Positions 52,674 to 61,140 of a stretch of 64,000 nucleotides of DNA are shown here, piece after piece. The notes below the pieces were generated by a model. The model saw nothing but the letters and a program-made list of their open reading frames with translations, was not told the origin of the DNA and searched no databases. This stretch comes from Pseudoflavonifractor phocaeensis (lineage in GTDB: Bacteria > Bacillota > Clostridia > Oscillospirales > Oscillospiraceae). The stretch covers positions 1-64,000 of the forward strand of contig NZ_JADYTU010000008.1 of the NCBI RefSeq assembly GCF_021531375.1. Reading direction: 5' to 3'. The position numbers and the translations under genes are program-made. How positions within the stretch are numbered: the first letter of the stretch is position 1; every line of letters starts with the position of its first letter.

Positions 52674-52702
52674 ATTATAACTAAGCAAATTTGCTTTGTC
52701 AA
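52674..52702 (-). promoter_or_regulatory. Promoter of xis-int-mobC-repA
   Basis: Minus-strand TTGACA (52702-52697), 17 bases, TATAAT (52679-52674): a consensus promoter, occupied by operator site 2. Confidence 0.92.
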
Positions 52703-52745
52703 GTGGCTTGCGGAATAATTTTTAACTTTTTTGTTTAAGATACTC

Positions 52746-52775
52746 TTGACTGTTACTAAGCGAATATGTTATACT
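52746..52775 (+). promoter_or_regulatory. Promoter of the XRE regulator
   Basis: TTGACT (52746-52751), 18 bases, TATACT (52770-52775), with operator site 3 in the spacer. Confidence 0.82.
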
Positions 52776-52812
52776 ACTTTCGACAGAAACCACCAGATAG
52801 GAGTTGGCATTT

Positions 52813-53346
52813 ATGGCAATAGGAGAGCGCATCCATTTTTTCCGCACCCTCCGGGGTATGACACAGAAGTATCTTGGTATGGCGGTGGGCTTTCCAGAGC
52901 GTTCCGCCGATGTTCGTCTGGCACAGTACGAAACAGGCACCCGGACGCCGAAGGCCGACTTGACCGCTGCCCTGGCGCATACATTAGATGTATCGCCCCA
53001 GGCGTTGAGCGTCCCGGACATAGACAACTACATAGGTTTGGCCCATACGCTGTTCGCCTTGGAGGATGTTTACAGTCTGAAAGTGGTAGAGGCGGATGGA
53101 CGTGCCTGCCTGCAAGCAGATATTTTTCAGGGAGGCCGTCAAGCCAGTGAGCTGAACAAAATCTTGATTGCGTGGCGGGAACAGGCGGCGAAGTTGGAGG
53201 CCGGGGAGATCACCAAGGAGGACTATGACCGCTGGCGCTACAACTACCCGAAGTACGACACCACCCAGCGGTGGGCCAAAGTCCCCTCGAAGGAATTAAG
53301 CGATGCTCTGATAAAAGGATTGAAGAAACAGAGAAAAGACAAATAA
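52813..53346 (+). CDS. XRE-family regulator of the element
   Basis: A 177-residue protein with an N-terminal helix-turn-helix (IGERIHFFRTLRGMTQKYLGMAVGFPERSADVRLAQYETGTRTPK, about 3-47) and a C-terminal part of unknown fold that includes WREQAAKLEAGEITKEDYDRWRYNYPKY. ATG 52813 is preceded by AGGAG 9 bases upstream. It is divergent from xis-int. The last domain is typical of regulators on clostridial integrative elements. Confidence 0.88.
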   Translation: MAIGERIHFFRTLRGMTQKYLGMAVGFPERSADVRLAQYETGTRTPKADLTAALAHTLDVSPQALSVPDIDNYIGLAHTLFALEDVYSLKVVEADGRACLQADIFQGGRQASELNKILIAWREQAAKLEAGEITKEDYDRWRYNYPKYDTTQRWAKVPSKELSDALIKGLKKQRKDK

Positions 53347-53348
53347 CA

Positions 53349-53390
53349 AAAAAGGTCTTGCCGACTGGTGAAAGTCAGCAAGACCTTTTT
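53349..53390 (+). terminator. Terminator after the XRE regulator
   Basis: AAAAAGGTCTTGC / GCAAGACCTTTTT with an inner GACT/AGTC stem, then T/C run. Confidence 0.92.
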
Positions 53391-53402
53391 CTTAGGATAT
53401 GG

Positions 53403-53452
53403 AGGATTTACCCGCAAGCCACCCGTTATACGGGAGTGAACAAAGTAAATCC
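53403..53452. repeat. Inverted repeat near the right end of the element
   Basis: GGATTTAC (53403-53410) and GTAAATCC (53445-53452) with an inner CCCG/CGGG stem. No known role; adjacent to the arm-site pair. Confidence 0.5.
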
Positions 53453-53465
53453 GGTTTTGGTATCT

Positions 53466-53483
53466 GCTATCAATTTGCTATCA
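53466..53483 (+). promoter_or_regulatory. Right arm-type integrase sites (two GCTATCA repeats)
   Basis: GCTATCA at 53466-53472 and 53477-53483, 11 bases apart, same orientation as the three at the left end. Confidence 0.75.
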
Positions 53484-53541
53484 AATGCCCCGTTTCCGCT
53501 TTAAGACCCCAGTGTTTTCAAGGCTTTGCGGGTTTTGTCAG

Positions 53542-53553
53542 TTATTCCCACTC
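53542..53553. repeat. attR core inside the 3' end of guaA
   Basis: TTATTCCCACTC is the reverse complement of the codons for Glu-Trp-Glu and the stop of guaA. The element inserts here without breaking the protein. Confidence 0.88.
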
Positions 53554-55083
53554 TATTGTGGCGGGGGGCTTGGACGTAATGTCGTAGCAGATGCGGTTGA
53601 TGCCCTGGACCTCGTTGACGATCCGGGTGGAGATCTTGTCCAGCACGTCGTAAGGGATGCGGGCCCAGTCGGCGGTCATGAAGTCCGCCGTGGTGACGGC
53701 ACGAAGGGCCAAGGTGTAGTCGTAGGTCCGGCCATCGCCCATGACGCCCACGGAGCGGGTATTGGTAAGGACGGCAAAGTACTGGTTCAGATTCTTGTCC
53801 TCCCCTGCCTTGGCGATCTCGTCCCGGAAGATGAAGTCGGCCAGCCGCAGGGTATCGGCCTTCTCCTTGGTGATGTCGCCGATGATGCGGATGGCAAGGC
53901 CGGGACCGGGGAAGGGCTGGCGGGTAACCAGGTACTCCGGCAGGCCAAGCTCCCGGCCCAACTGACGGACCTCGTCCTTGAACAGCAGGCGCAGGGGCTC
54001 GATGATCTCCTTGAAGTCCACATAGTCGGGCAGACCGCCCACGTTGTGGTGGCTCTTGATAACAGCGGCGTCGCCGGCGCCGGACTCGATGACGTCGGGA
54101 TAGATGGTGCCCTGGGCCAGGAAGTCCACGGCTCCGATCTTTTTGGCCTCTTCCTCAAAGACCCGGATGAACTCCTCGCCGATGATCTTCCGCTTGCGCT
54201 CCGGCTCGTCCACACCGGCCAGCTTCAGCAAAAAGCGGGTCTCGGCGTCTACCCGGACAAAATTGATGTCCCACTTGGCGAAGGCCGCCTCCACCTCGTC
54301 ACCCTCGTTCAGGCGCATCAGGCCGTGGTCCACGAAGACGCAGGTCAGCTGTCTGCCCACCGCCTCGGCCAGCAGAGCGGCCACTACCGAGGAGTCCACA
54401 CCGCCGGACAGGGCCAGCAGCACCTTACCGCTTCCGACTTTTTCACGGATAGCTGCAATGGCGGTCTTCTTATAGTCCTCCATGGTCCAGTCGCCCACGG
54501 CCCCGCAGACCTCATAGAGGAAGTTGCGGATCATCCGGATGCCGTTTTCGGTGTGATTGACCTCGGGGTGGTACTGCACACCGTAGAAGCCCCGCGCCTC
54601 GTCGGCGATGGCCACGTTGGGGCATGCGTCGGAGTGGGCGGTCAGGGCAAAGCCCTCGGGCACCTTGGCCATATAGTCCCCGTGGCTCATCCAGGAGATG
54701 CCCTCAGCGGGCAGGCCCTTAAACAGCTTGCAGGTAGTATCATAGTAGGTGACGGTCTTGCCGTACTCCCGGGCGGAGTCATCCTGTGCCTCAGTCACCT
54801 GGCCACCCAGAGTGTGGGCCATGAGCTGGCAGCCGTAGCAGATGCCCAGGATGGGCACGCCCCAGGTGAAGATCTCAGGGTCCACATGGGGAGAGCTCTC
54901 CAGATAGACGGAATTGGGCCCGCCGGTAAAGATGATGCCGATGGGGTCCATGGCCTTCAGCTCTGCCAGGGGGGTGGTGTAGGGCTTGACCTCGCAGTAC
55001 ACATTGCACTCCCGGACCCGGCGGGCAATGAGCTGGTTATACTGGCCTCCAAAGTCCAGCACGATGACAGTCTGGTGGGACAT
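53542..55083 (-). CDS. guaA: GMP synthase (glutamine-hydrolysing), full length
   Basis: A 513-residue two-domain enzyme converting XMP to GMP. The class I glutaminase domain has the catalytic Cys82 in GICYGCQ and the His/Glu in [11 protein letters not shown]. The ATP-pyrophosphatase domain has the PP-loop [37 protein letters not shown] and [15 protein letters not shown], and the dimerisation domain ends PATIEWE. The final codons are the attR core of the integrated element, so its native terminator is 8 kb away. A second, GATase-less paralogue is at 39873. Confidence 0.97.
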   Translation of the reverse strand: MSHQTVIVLDFGGQYNQLIARRVRECNVYCEVKPYTTPLAELKAMDPIGIIFTGGPNSVYLESSPHVDPEIFTWGVPILGICYGCQLMAHTLGGQVTEAQDDSAREYGKTVTYYDTTCKLFKGLPAEGISWMSHGDYMAKVPEGFALTAHSDACPNVAIADEARGFYGVQYHPEVNHTENGIRMIRNFLYEVCGAVGDWTMEDYKKTAIAAIREKVGSGKVLLALSGGVDSSVVAALLAEAVGRQLTCVFVDHGLMRLNEGDEVEAAFAKWDINFVRVDAETRFLLKLAGVDEPERKRKIIGEEFIRVFEEEAKKIGAVDFLAQGTIYPDVIESGAGDAAVIKSHHNVGGLPDYVDFKEIIEPLRLLFKDEVRQLGRELGLPEYLVTRQPFPGPGLAIRIIGDITKEKADTLRLADFIFRDEIAKAGEDKNLNQYFAVLTNTRSVGVMGDGRTYDYTLALRAVTTADFMTADWARIPYDVLDKISTRIVNEVQGINRICYDITSKPPATIEWE

Positions 55084-55136
55084 ACGCTCAACCTTCTTTT
55101 CTACTCAGATTTAACAGATATTTAACTCCACTCTCC

Positions 55137-55165
55137 TTGTCTTTCCCACTGGGATAGCGTATCAT
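55137..55165 (+). promoter_or_regulatory. Promoter of the 27-codon gene
   Basis: TTGTCT (55137-55142), 17 bases, TATCAT (55160-55165), 33 bases before the ATG. Confidence 0.6.
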
Positions 55166-55197
55166 ACAGACAGTTTTAAAGAAAGGAGGGCGATCAC

Positions 55198-55281
55198 ATG
55201 ACTGAAGTACCTTGGAGCAGCCTGGTCGATCTGGAGGATCTGATCTATGAGGCCGGCTACGATACCGTCAGCGAGCGGTAA
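55198..55281 (+). CDS. 27-residue acidic small protein, unknown
   Basis: Opens MTEVPWSSLVDLEDLIYEAG and ends with a short tail DTVSER. AAAGGAGGGCGATCAC gives a very strong ribosome-binding site 8 bases upstream. It has its own promoter (55137-55165) and a terminator 22 bases after the stop, so it is an independent transcription unit. I recognise no family. It has eight acidic residues against one basic. It is divergent from guaA and convergent with carB, whose 3' end is 155 bases beyond. Confidence 0.65.
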   Translation: MTEVPWSSLVDLEDLIYEAGYDTVSER

Positions 55282-55302
55282 TTTCAAGCTTTAGAAACAG
55301 GA

Positions 55303-55329
55303 AACCACACCAAATGGTGTGGGTTTTTT
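55303..55329 (+). terminator. Terminator of the 27-codon gene
   Basis: AACCACACC / GGTGTGGGTT around AAAT, then TTTTTT. Confidence 0.9.
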
Positions 55330-55436
55330 GTTGATAGCGTCAATTCCGTCAGAGTGTGACGTTCTATGTTCTCCCTGCCCTTCCCAAGAGGAAAGGGCAG
55401 GGAGATTTGATTGATCCGAATGACCGGAGGGCGGCT

Positions 55437-58400
55437 TTAAATCTTGGTAATGTCGATGGGCTCCAGTTCCTCGGAGCGGCTCTGCTGGCGGACGGTGAGC
55501 AGGGCCCGGGCGGTGTCGATGGCGGTGACGCAGCCCACGCCATGCTCCACGGCGGAGCGGCGGATCTTGAAGCCGTCGGTATCTTGCTTGCGTCCCTTGG
55601 TGGGAGTGTTGATGATGAGGTCCACAGTGCCGGAGGCGATCATATCCAGAATGTTGGGGTGGGCCTGGGACACGCGGTTGACCCGCTTGCACTCGATGCC
55701 CGCCTCGGTGAGCACGTCGCAGGTGCCGGAGGTGGCGAACAGCTCGATGCCCATCTCCTCAAAGCCCCGGGCAATAGAGACGATCTCCCGCTTATCCTCG
55801 TCCTTGACGGTGAGGATGATGCGGCCGCCCCGCTTGGGAGCCCGCATGTTGGAGCCCTTAAAGGCCTTCAGCAGAGCCTGGGGGAAGGTCTCGGCCAGAC
55901 CCAGCACCTCGCCGGTGGACTTCATCTCGGGGCCAAGACCGGTATCCACATCGGTCAGCTTCTCGAAGGAGAAGACGGGGGCCTTGACGGCGAAGTAGTT
56001 GGCCTCTTTATAGATGCCGGTGCCGTACTCCAGGTCCTTCAGCTTCTGACCCAGCATGACCTTGGTGGCCAGGTCAATAATGGGCACGCCGGTGACCTTG
56101 GAGATATAGGGGATGGTGCGGGAGGAACGGGGGTTGACCTCGATGACGTAGATGTCGTCGTCATAGAGGATATACTGGGCGTTGATCAGGCCGATGACCC
56201 CCAGGTGCTTGGCCATGTTCTTGGTGTGCTGCAGGATCAGCTCCCGGTGCTTCTCCTCCAGGTGGAGGGGCGGGTAGACGGCGATGGAGTCGCCGGAGTG
56301 GACGCCGGCCCGCTCCACATGCTCCATAATGCCGGGGATGAGGATGTCCTCGCCGTCAAATACGCCGTCCACTTCCAGTTCCCGGCCCATGAGGTACTTG
56401 TCCACCAGGACGGGATGCTCCTGAACGGTCATGTTGATGATGCGCATGAACTCCTCGATGTTCCGGTCAGAGTAGGCGATCTCCATGCCCTGGCCGCCCA
56501 GGACGTAGGAAGGACGGACCAGCACGGGGTAGCCCAGCTCATGAGCGGCGGCCAGAGCCTCCTCGGTGGTATAGATGGTGCGGCCCTTGGCGCGGGGGAT
56601 ATGGCATTTCTCCAGGATCTCGTCGAAACGCTCCCGGTCCTCGGCGGCGTCCACGCCGTCAGAGGAGGTGCCCAGGATCTGGACGCCCATGTCAGTGAGG
56701 GCCTTGGCCAGCTTGATGGCGGTCTGGCCACCGAACTGGACCACGGCGCCCCAGGGCTTCTCCTGCTCCACGATGTTCTGGACGTCCTCGGCGGTCAGAG
56801 GCTCGAAGTACAGCTTGTCGGCCACGTCGAAGTCGGTGGACACGGTCTCGGGGTTGTTGTTGACGATGATGGTCTCATAGCCCAGGCGGCGGAAGGCCCA
56901 GACGGAGTGGACGGAGCAGTAGTCAAACTCGATGCCCTGGCCGATGCGGATGGGGCCGGAGCCCAGCACCAGAACCTTCTTCTTGCCGGAGCCGGAATCC
57001 ACAGCCTCGTTCTCTCCGTCGTAAGAAGAGTAGTAATAGGGCGTCTCAGCGTCAAATTCGGCGGCGCAGGTATCCACCATCTTGAAGGAGGGGATGATGC
57101 CGTACCGCTCGCGCAGGGCCTTGACCTCGGCCTGCTTCATGCCGCAGAGGGTGCCGATATAGCTGTCGGCGAAGCACATCTCCTTGGCCCGCTTCAGAAC
57201 GTCGGCGTCGGGCTCGCCCTTGCAGCGCTTCAGCTCCTCCTCCATATCGATGATCCGCTTGAAGCCGTCCAGGAACCAGATGTCCATCTTGGTGATGAGG
57301 TTGATCTTCTGGGGAGAGAAGCCACGCCGCAGCGCCTCGGCCACCACGAACAGCCGCTCGTCGGTGACGTTGACCAGCAGGTCCTCGATCTCGTCGGTGT
57401 ACAGGTTCTCCAGCTTGTCCAGCTTCAGCGCCCGGACGTTCAGCTCCAGGGAGCGGATGGCCTTCATCAGCGCGCCCTCGAAGGAGTTGGCGATGGCCAT
57501 GACCTCGCCGGTGGCCTTCATCTGGGTGCCCAGAGTGCGGCTGGCGGTGGTGAACTTGTCGAAGGGCAGACGGGGGATCTTCAGCACGCAGTAGTCGATG
57601 GTGGGTTCAAAGCAGGCGGTGGTCTTTCCGGTCACCGCGTTGGGGATCTCGTCCAGGGTGTAGCCCAGGGCCACCTTGGCGGCCACCTTGGCGATGGGAT
57701 AGCCGGTGGCCTTGGAGGCCAGGGCGGAGGAACGGGACACACGGGGGTTGACCTCGATGACCGCATACTCGTAGGAGTCGGGGTTCAGAGCGAACTGGCA
57801 GTTGCAGCCGCCCTCGATCTCCAGCGCGGAGATGATCTCCAGCGCGGCGGAGCGGAGCATCTGGAACTCCTTATTGGCCAGGGTCTGGGTGGGGGCCACC
57901 ACGATGGAGTCGCCGGTGTGGACGCCCACGGGGTCGATGTTCTCCATGGAGCAGACGGTGATGACATTGCCGGCGGAGTCGCGCATGACCTCGAACTCGA
58001 TCTCCTTCCAGCCGGCGATGCACCGCTCGATCAGGACCTGGCCCACGCGGGACAGGTTGATGCCCCGGTCGGCGATCTCCTCCAGAGAGGCCCGGTCATA
58101 GGCGATGCCGCCGCCGGTGCCGCCCAGGGTGTAGGCGGGACGGACGATGACGGGGTAGCCGATCTCCTCGGCGAAGGTGACCGCGTCGGTCACGCTCTCC
58201 ACCACCAGGGAGGTGACGCAGGGCTGGCCGATGGACTCCATGCAGTCCTTGAAGCCCTGGCGGTCCTCCGCCTTGCGGATGGACTCGGGGCTGGTGCCCA
58301 GCAGCTTGACGCCGTATTTCTCCAGGGTGCCGTTCTCATACAGGGCCATGGCCATGTTCAGGCCGGTCTGGCCGCCCAGAGTGGGCAGGATGGAATCGGG

Positions 58401-58646
58401 CCGCTCCATCTCGATGACCTGAGTGATGGAGGGGATGTTCAGAGGCTCGATATAGACGTGGTCGGCGATGTCCTTATCGGTCATGATGGTGGCGGGGTTG
58501 GAGTTGACCAGCACAACCTCCAGGCCCTCTTCCTTCAGGGCGCGGCAGGCCTGGGTGCCGGCGTAGTCAAACTCGGCGGCCTGGCCAATGACGATGGGGC
58601 CGGAGCCCAGCACCAGGACCTTCTTGATATCAGGATTCTTAGGCAT
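55437..58646 (-). CDS. carB: Carbamoyl-phosphate synthase large subunit
   Basis: A 1069-residue enzyme making carbamoyl phosphate from glutamine-derived ammonia, bicarbonate and two ATP. Two homologous ATP-grasp halves are visible: the first with KVLVLGSGPIVIGQAAEFDYAGTQACRAL and EVNPRVSRSSALASKATGYPIAKVAAK, the second from about 550 with VLGSGPIRIGQGIEFDYCSVH and VIEVNPRSSRTIPYISKVTG. A C-terminal allosteric MGS-like domain (about 930-1069) follows. The start overlaps the carA stop by one base (TAATG). Confidence 0.97.
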   Translation of the reverse strand: MPKNPDIKKVLVLGSGPIVIGQAAEFDYAGTQACRALKEEGLEVVLVNSNPATIMTDKDIADHVYIEPLNIPSITQVIEMERPDSILPTLGGQTGLNMAMALYENGTLEKYGVKLLGTSPESIRKAEDRQGFKDCMESIGQPCVTSLVVESVTDAVTFAEEIGYPVIVRPAYTLGGTGGGIAYDRASLEEIADRGINLSRVGQVLIERCIAGWKEIEFEVMRDSAGNVITVCSMENIDPVGVHTGDSIVVAPTQTLANKEFQMLRSAALEIISALEIEGGCNCQFALNPDSYEYAVIEVNPRVSRSSALASKATGYPIAKVAAKVALGYTLDEIPNAVTGKTTACFEPTIDYCVLKIPRLPFDKFTTASRTLGTQMKATGEVMAIANSFEGALMKAIRSLELNVRALKLDKLENLYTDEIEDLLVNVTDERLFVVAEALRRGFSPQKINLITKMDIWFLDGFKRIIDMEEELKRCKGEPDADVLKRAKEMCFADSYIGTLCGMKQAEVKALRERYGIIPSFKMVDTCAAEFDAETPYYYSSYDGENEAVDSGSGKKKVLVLGSGPIRIGQGIEFDYCSVHSVWAFRRLGYETIIVNNNPETVSTDFDVADKLYFEPLTAEDVQNIVEQEKPWGAVVQFGGQTAIKLAKALTDMGVQILGTSSDGVDAAEDRERFDEILEKCHIPRAKGRTIYTTEEALAAAHELGYPVLVRPSYVLGGQGMEIAYSDRNIEEFMRIINMTVQEHPVLVDKYLMGRELEVDGVFDGEDILIPGIMEHVERAGVHSGDSIAVYPPLHLEEKHRELILQHTKNMAKHLGVIGLINAQYILYDDDIYVIEVNPRSSRTIPYISKVTGVPIIDLATKVMLGQKLKDLEYGTGIYKEANYFAVKAPVFSFEKLTDVDTGLGPEMKSTGEVLGLAETFPQALLKAFKGSNMRAPKRGGRIILTVKDEDKREIVSIARGFEEMGIELFATSGTCDVLTEAGIECKRVNRVSQAHPNILDMIASGTVDLIINTPTKGRKQDTDGFKIRRSAVEHGVGCVTAIDTARALLTVRQQSRSEELEPIDITKI

Positions 58647-59728
58647 TACTGGTCACCTCCCATAGACGCGACAAAGCGATTGAACAGGTACTCGGTATCC
58701 TTGGGGCCAGCGTTGGCCTCGGGGTGGAACTGCGTGGTAAAGCAGTTGGGCCGCTTGTAGCGCAGGCCTTCACAGGTGCCGTCGTTGACATTGACGTGGC
58801 TGACCTCGGCCACCGCCGGGTCCACAGAGTCGGACAGCACCATATAGCCGTGGTTCTGGCTGGTGATATACACCCGGTTCATCTCCAGATCACGGACGGG
58901 GTGGTTGCCGCCCCGGTGCCCGTAGGCCAGACGGCCGGTCTTGGCGCCGGTGGCCAGAGCCAGCAGCTGGTGGCCCAGGCAGACGCCGAACATGGGGATG
59001 GTGCTCTCATACAGCTTCTTCAGCTCGGCGATGATGGACACGTTCTCGGCGGGGTCGCCGGGGCCGTTGGACAGCATCACGCCGTCAAAGCCGCCGGCCA
59101 GGATGGTCTCGGCGGGGGTGAAGGCGGGGAGCACGGTGACCTTGCAGCCACGGCGGCGCAGGCACTCGATCATGTGCTGCTTCACGCCGAAGTCCATCAT
59201 GGCCACATGATGCTTCTCCTCGCCGCAGGCCTCAAAGACCTGGGGCTCCTTCCGGGTGACCATGGCCACGGTGTCTTTCACCTGATAGGCCTTCAGTTTC
59301 TCCAGCACCTCGGCTACATTAAAATGCTCCGCACAGGTGAGCATGCCGTTCATGCTCCCCTGACTGCGGAGTATTTTTGTCAGCGCGCGGGTGTCCACAC
59401 CCTCGATGCCGGTGATATCATGCTTCTTCAAGAAATTGTTCAGAGTGTCCTCACAGCGGAAATTGCTGCCGCGGGGGGACAGGTGACGGACCACAAAAGC
59501 CTCCACCCAGGGGCGGTCGGACTCGTTGTCCTCGCTGTTCACGCCGTAGTTGCCGATCAGCGGATAGGACATGACGACGCCCTGTCCCGCATAGGAGGGG
59601 TCAGTCAAAATTTCCTGATAACCGGTCATGGAGGTGTTGAACACCATCTCACAGATCCGGTCAGAGGTACCGCCGATGCTGGTGCCGGAAAAAATGCTTC
59701 CGTTGGCCAGGATCAAGGTCGCTTTCAT
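58646..59728 (-). CDS. carA: Carbamoyl-phosphate synthase small subunit
   Basis: A 360-residue amidotransferase. The N-terminal domain has FNTSMTGYQEILTDPSYAGQGVVMSYPLIGNYG. The glutaminase domain has NGPGDPAEN, the catalytic Cys in MFGVCLGHQLLALATGAKT, GHRGGNHPV and HPEANAGPKDT with the catalytic His/Glu-like region. ATG 59728 is preferred over the TTG at 59731; the ribosome-binding site is weak. Confidence 0.96.
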   Translation of the reverse strand: MKATLILANGSIFSGTSIGGTSDRICEMVFNTSMTGYQEILTDPSYAGQGVVMSYPLIGNYGVNSEDNESDRPWVEAFVVRHLSPRGSNFRCEDTLNNFLKKHDITGIEGVDTRALTKILRSQGSMNGMLTCAEHFNVAEVLEKLKAYQVKDTVAMVTRKEPQVFEACGEEKHHVAMMDFGVKQHMIECLRRRGCKVTVLPAFTPAETILAGGFDGVMLSNGPGDPAENVSIIAELKKLYESTIPMFGVCLGHQLLALATGAKTGRLAYGHRGGNHPVRDLEMNRVYITSQNHGYMVLSDSVDPAVAEVSHVNVNDGTCEGLRYKRPNCFTTQFHPEANAGPKDTEYLFNRFVASMGGDQ

Positions 59729-59794
59729 CAATCTTCACACGCCTTCCGTTCCAGTTCTCAGTTGCCTGTTTTCACGTGCAAACCGTTTCAAGAT

Positions 59795-59823
59795 ATTGTA
59801 TCGAAAATCCGCCTGTTTTGCAA
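59795..59823 (-). promoter_or_regulatory. Promoter of carAB
   Basis: Minus-strand TTGCAA (59823-59818), 17 bases, TACAAT (59800-59795), 67 bases before carA. No PyrR-type leader structure was recognised. Confidence 0.72.
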
Positions 59824-59969
59824 GATGTCGAATCCCCTTTTTCCACATATTTTTCTCTGAAATATTTGGGCAGTTCGTGGGATAGACCCGGGGCGTTTGG
59901 GAAAGACTGCATGGAAACGGCCTTTCGTCCCCGCGGGCCGCGCCCCACCATTTGACCTGAGGTGACCAC

Positions 59970-60650
59970 ATGTTTACCGGACTGATCCGAACCGTCATTT
60001 TATACCTGCTCATCATCAGCGGCATCCGGCTGATGGGCAAGCGGCAGGTGGGCGAGCTGGAGCCCTCGGAGCTGGTGCTCTCCCTCATCATCGCCGATCT
60101 GGCCTCGGTGCCCATGCAGGACTTCGGCATCCCCCTGCTCACCGGCATCATCCCCATTCTGACCCTGCTGTCCATCACCATGATCCTGTCGGTGCTGACT
60201 ACAAAAAGCGTCCGGTTTCGGACGCTCCTCTGCGGCCGGCCCAGCATCATCATCCGGGACGGCCTGGTGGACCAGCATGAGATGGCCCGGAACCGGCTGA
60301 CGGTGGACGAGCTGTTGGAGGAGCTGCGGTGCAAGGGCTACACCGATCCCTCGGTGGTGAAATACGCGATTCTGGAGACCAACGGTCAGTTGTCCGTCCT
60401 CCCCTACGCCAACCAAAAGCCCCCCACCGCCCGGCAGCTGAAGGTTTCAGTGGAGGAAGGGGGGCTGCCCCTGGTTGTGGTAAGCGACGGACACCTGCTG
60501 GAGCACAACCTGACTGTCCTGGGAAAGGACCGCCGCTGGCTGGATAAGCGGCTGCGGGAGCGGGGGTGTACCGGTCCGGAAAGCGTGTTCCTCCTGCTGG
60601 TGGACCAGAACGGCGCCATCTATCTGGCCCGTAAGAACAAGGACGGTTGA
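59970..60650 (+). CDS. DUF421 membrane protein (YetF-like)
   Basis: A 226-residue protein with three N-terminal membrane helices (about 6-80), including SGIRLMGKRQVGELEPSELVLSLIIADLASVPMQD, then a cytoplasmic part with VRFRTLLCGRPSIIIRDGLVDQHEMARNRLTVDELLEELRCKG. The family is linked to sporulation and spore-membrane processes in Bacillus. GAGGTGACCAC lies before ATG 59970. It is followed by a DUF4363 gene, a frequent pair. Confidence 0.9.
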   Translation: MFTGLIRTVILYLLIISGIRLMGKRQVGELEPSELVLSLIIADLASVPMQDFGIPLLTGIIPILTLLSITMILSVLTTKSVRFRTLLCGRPSIIIRDGLVDQHEMARNRLTVDELLEELRCKGYTDPSVVKYAILETNGQLSVLPYANQKPPTARQLKVSVEEGGLPLVVVSDGHLLEHNLTVLGKDRRWLDKRLRERGCTGPESVFLLLVDQNGAIYLARKNKDG

Positions 60651-60662
60651 GGAGGAGCATTC

Positions 60663-61043
60663 ATGAAGCGACTTTGGATCGCCGCCGCCCTGCTGGGGGT
60701 GATGCTGGCCGGCAGTCTGACCAACGCCTGGTACGCCCAGTCCATGACCGAGGGCTTCAACCGGCGGCTGGAGCAGGCTCAGTCTCTGGCCCGGGAAGAG
60801 GAATGGGACCGGGCGGCAAAAATCACCCGGGCGGTCTATGAGGACTGGCAGGGGCGCCACTTTTATCTTCATACCGTCATGCGCCATTCGGACACCGACC
60901 AAATTTTAAGGACGTTCCGCTCTGTGATGCAATATCTGGACCTCCAGGAGATGGACCAGTACGCCGCCGCCAACGCCGATTTGATGACCCAGCTGGAGCT
61001 GCTGGCCGAGATGGAGCAGTCCAGCTTTACGAATGTTCTGTAG
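60663..61043 (+). CDS. DUF4363 family protein
   Basis: A 126-residue protein with an N-terminal membrane anchor or signal (MKRLWIAAALLGVMLAGSL) and a helical exterior. Proteins of this type commonly follow DUF421 genes in Clostridia. It starts 12 bases after the previous stop, with AGGAGGAGCATTC upstream. Function unknown. Confidence 0.82.
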   Translation: MKRLWIAAALLGVMLAGSLTNAWYAQSMTEGFNRRLEQAQSLAREEEWDRAAKITRAVYEDWQGRHFYLHTVMRHSDTDQILRTFRSVMQYLDLQEMDQYAAANADLMTQLELLAEMEQSSFTNVL

Positions 61044-61062
61044 CTCTTATTCATGACAGCGC

Positions 61063-61113
61063 AAAAAGCGGAGCGGCCCGCCGTCTGTAGCAACGGCGTT
61101 CCGCTCCGCATTT
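61063..61113. terminator. Bidirectional terminator
   Basis: AAAAAGCGGAGCGG and CCGCTCCGCATTT with an inner GCCGT/ACGGC stem. It lies between the convergent DUF4363 and 170-residue genes. Confidence 0.85.
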
Positions 61114-61140
61114 GATCCATATTTCGATCCCGCTGAGCCA

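Larger units (their letters stand above)
52652..52775. promoter_or_regulatory. Three TAAGC-N6-GCTTA operators between the divergent promoters
   Basis: Site 1 at 52654-52669 (perfect), site 2 at 52682-52697 (TAAGC-N6-GCTTT, inside the xis promoter spacer), site 3 at 52757-52772 (TAAGC-N6-GTTAT, inside the XRE promoter spacer). All three have the same half-site and spacing. The XRE protein encoded to the right is the likely binder, repressing both directions. Confidence 0.8.
45385..53553. mobile_element. Tet(W)-type integrative mobilizable element in the 3' end of guaA
   Basis: An 8.17-kb element bounded by the direct repeat TTATTCCCACTC (45385-45396, 53542-53553), which encodes the last GuaA residues Glu-Trp-Glu and the stop. 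Core site and target match the guaA site used by Tn5801-like elements. Left to right it holds arm-type integrase sites, tet(W)-type gene, tnpV-like remnant, MobV relaxase, oriT, iteron array, RepA-like ATPase, MobC-like protein, integrase, excisionase, operator region, XRE regulator and a second arm-site pair. No secretion-system genes are present. Confidence 0.92.

Noticed and set aside
55356-58760. 1134-codon frame opposite carB
   Set aside because: Shadow frame of carB, rich in Leu-Gly-His-Asp repeats, with no recognisable domain.
59728-59870. carA leader examined for a PyrR-type attenuator
   Set aside because: No terminator/antiterminator pair with the known PyrR-binding sequence was recognised between promoter and start.
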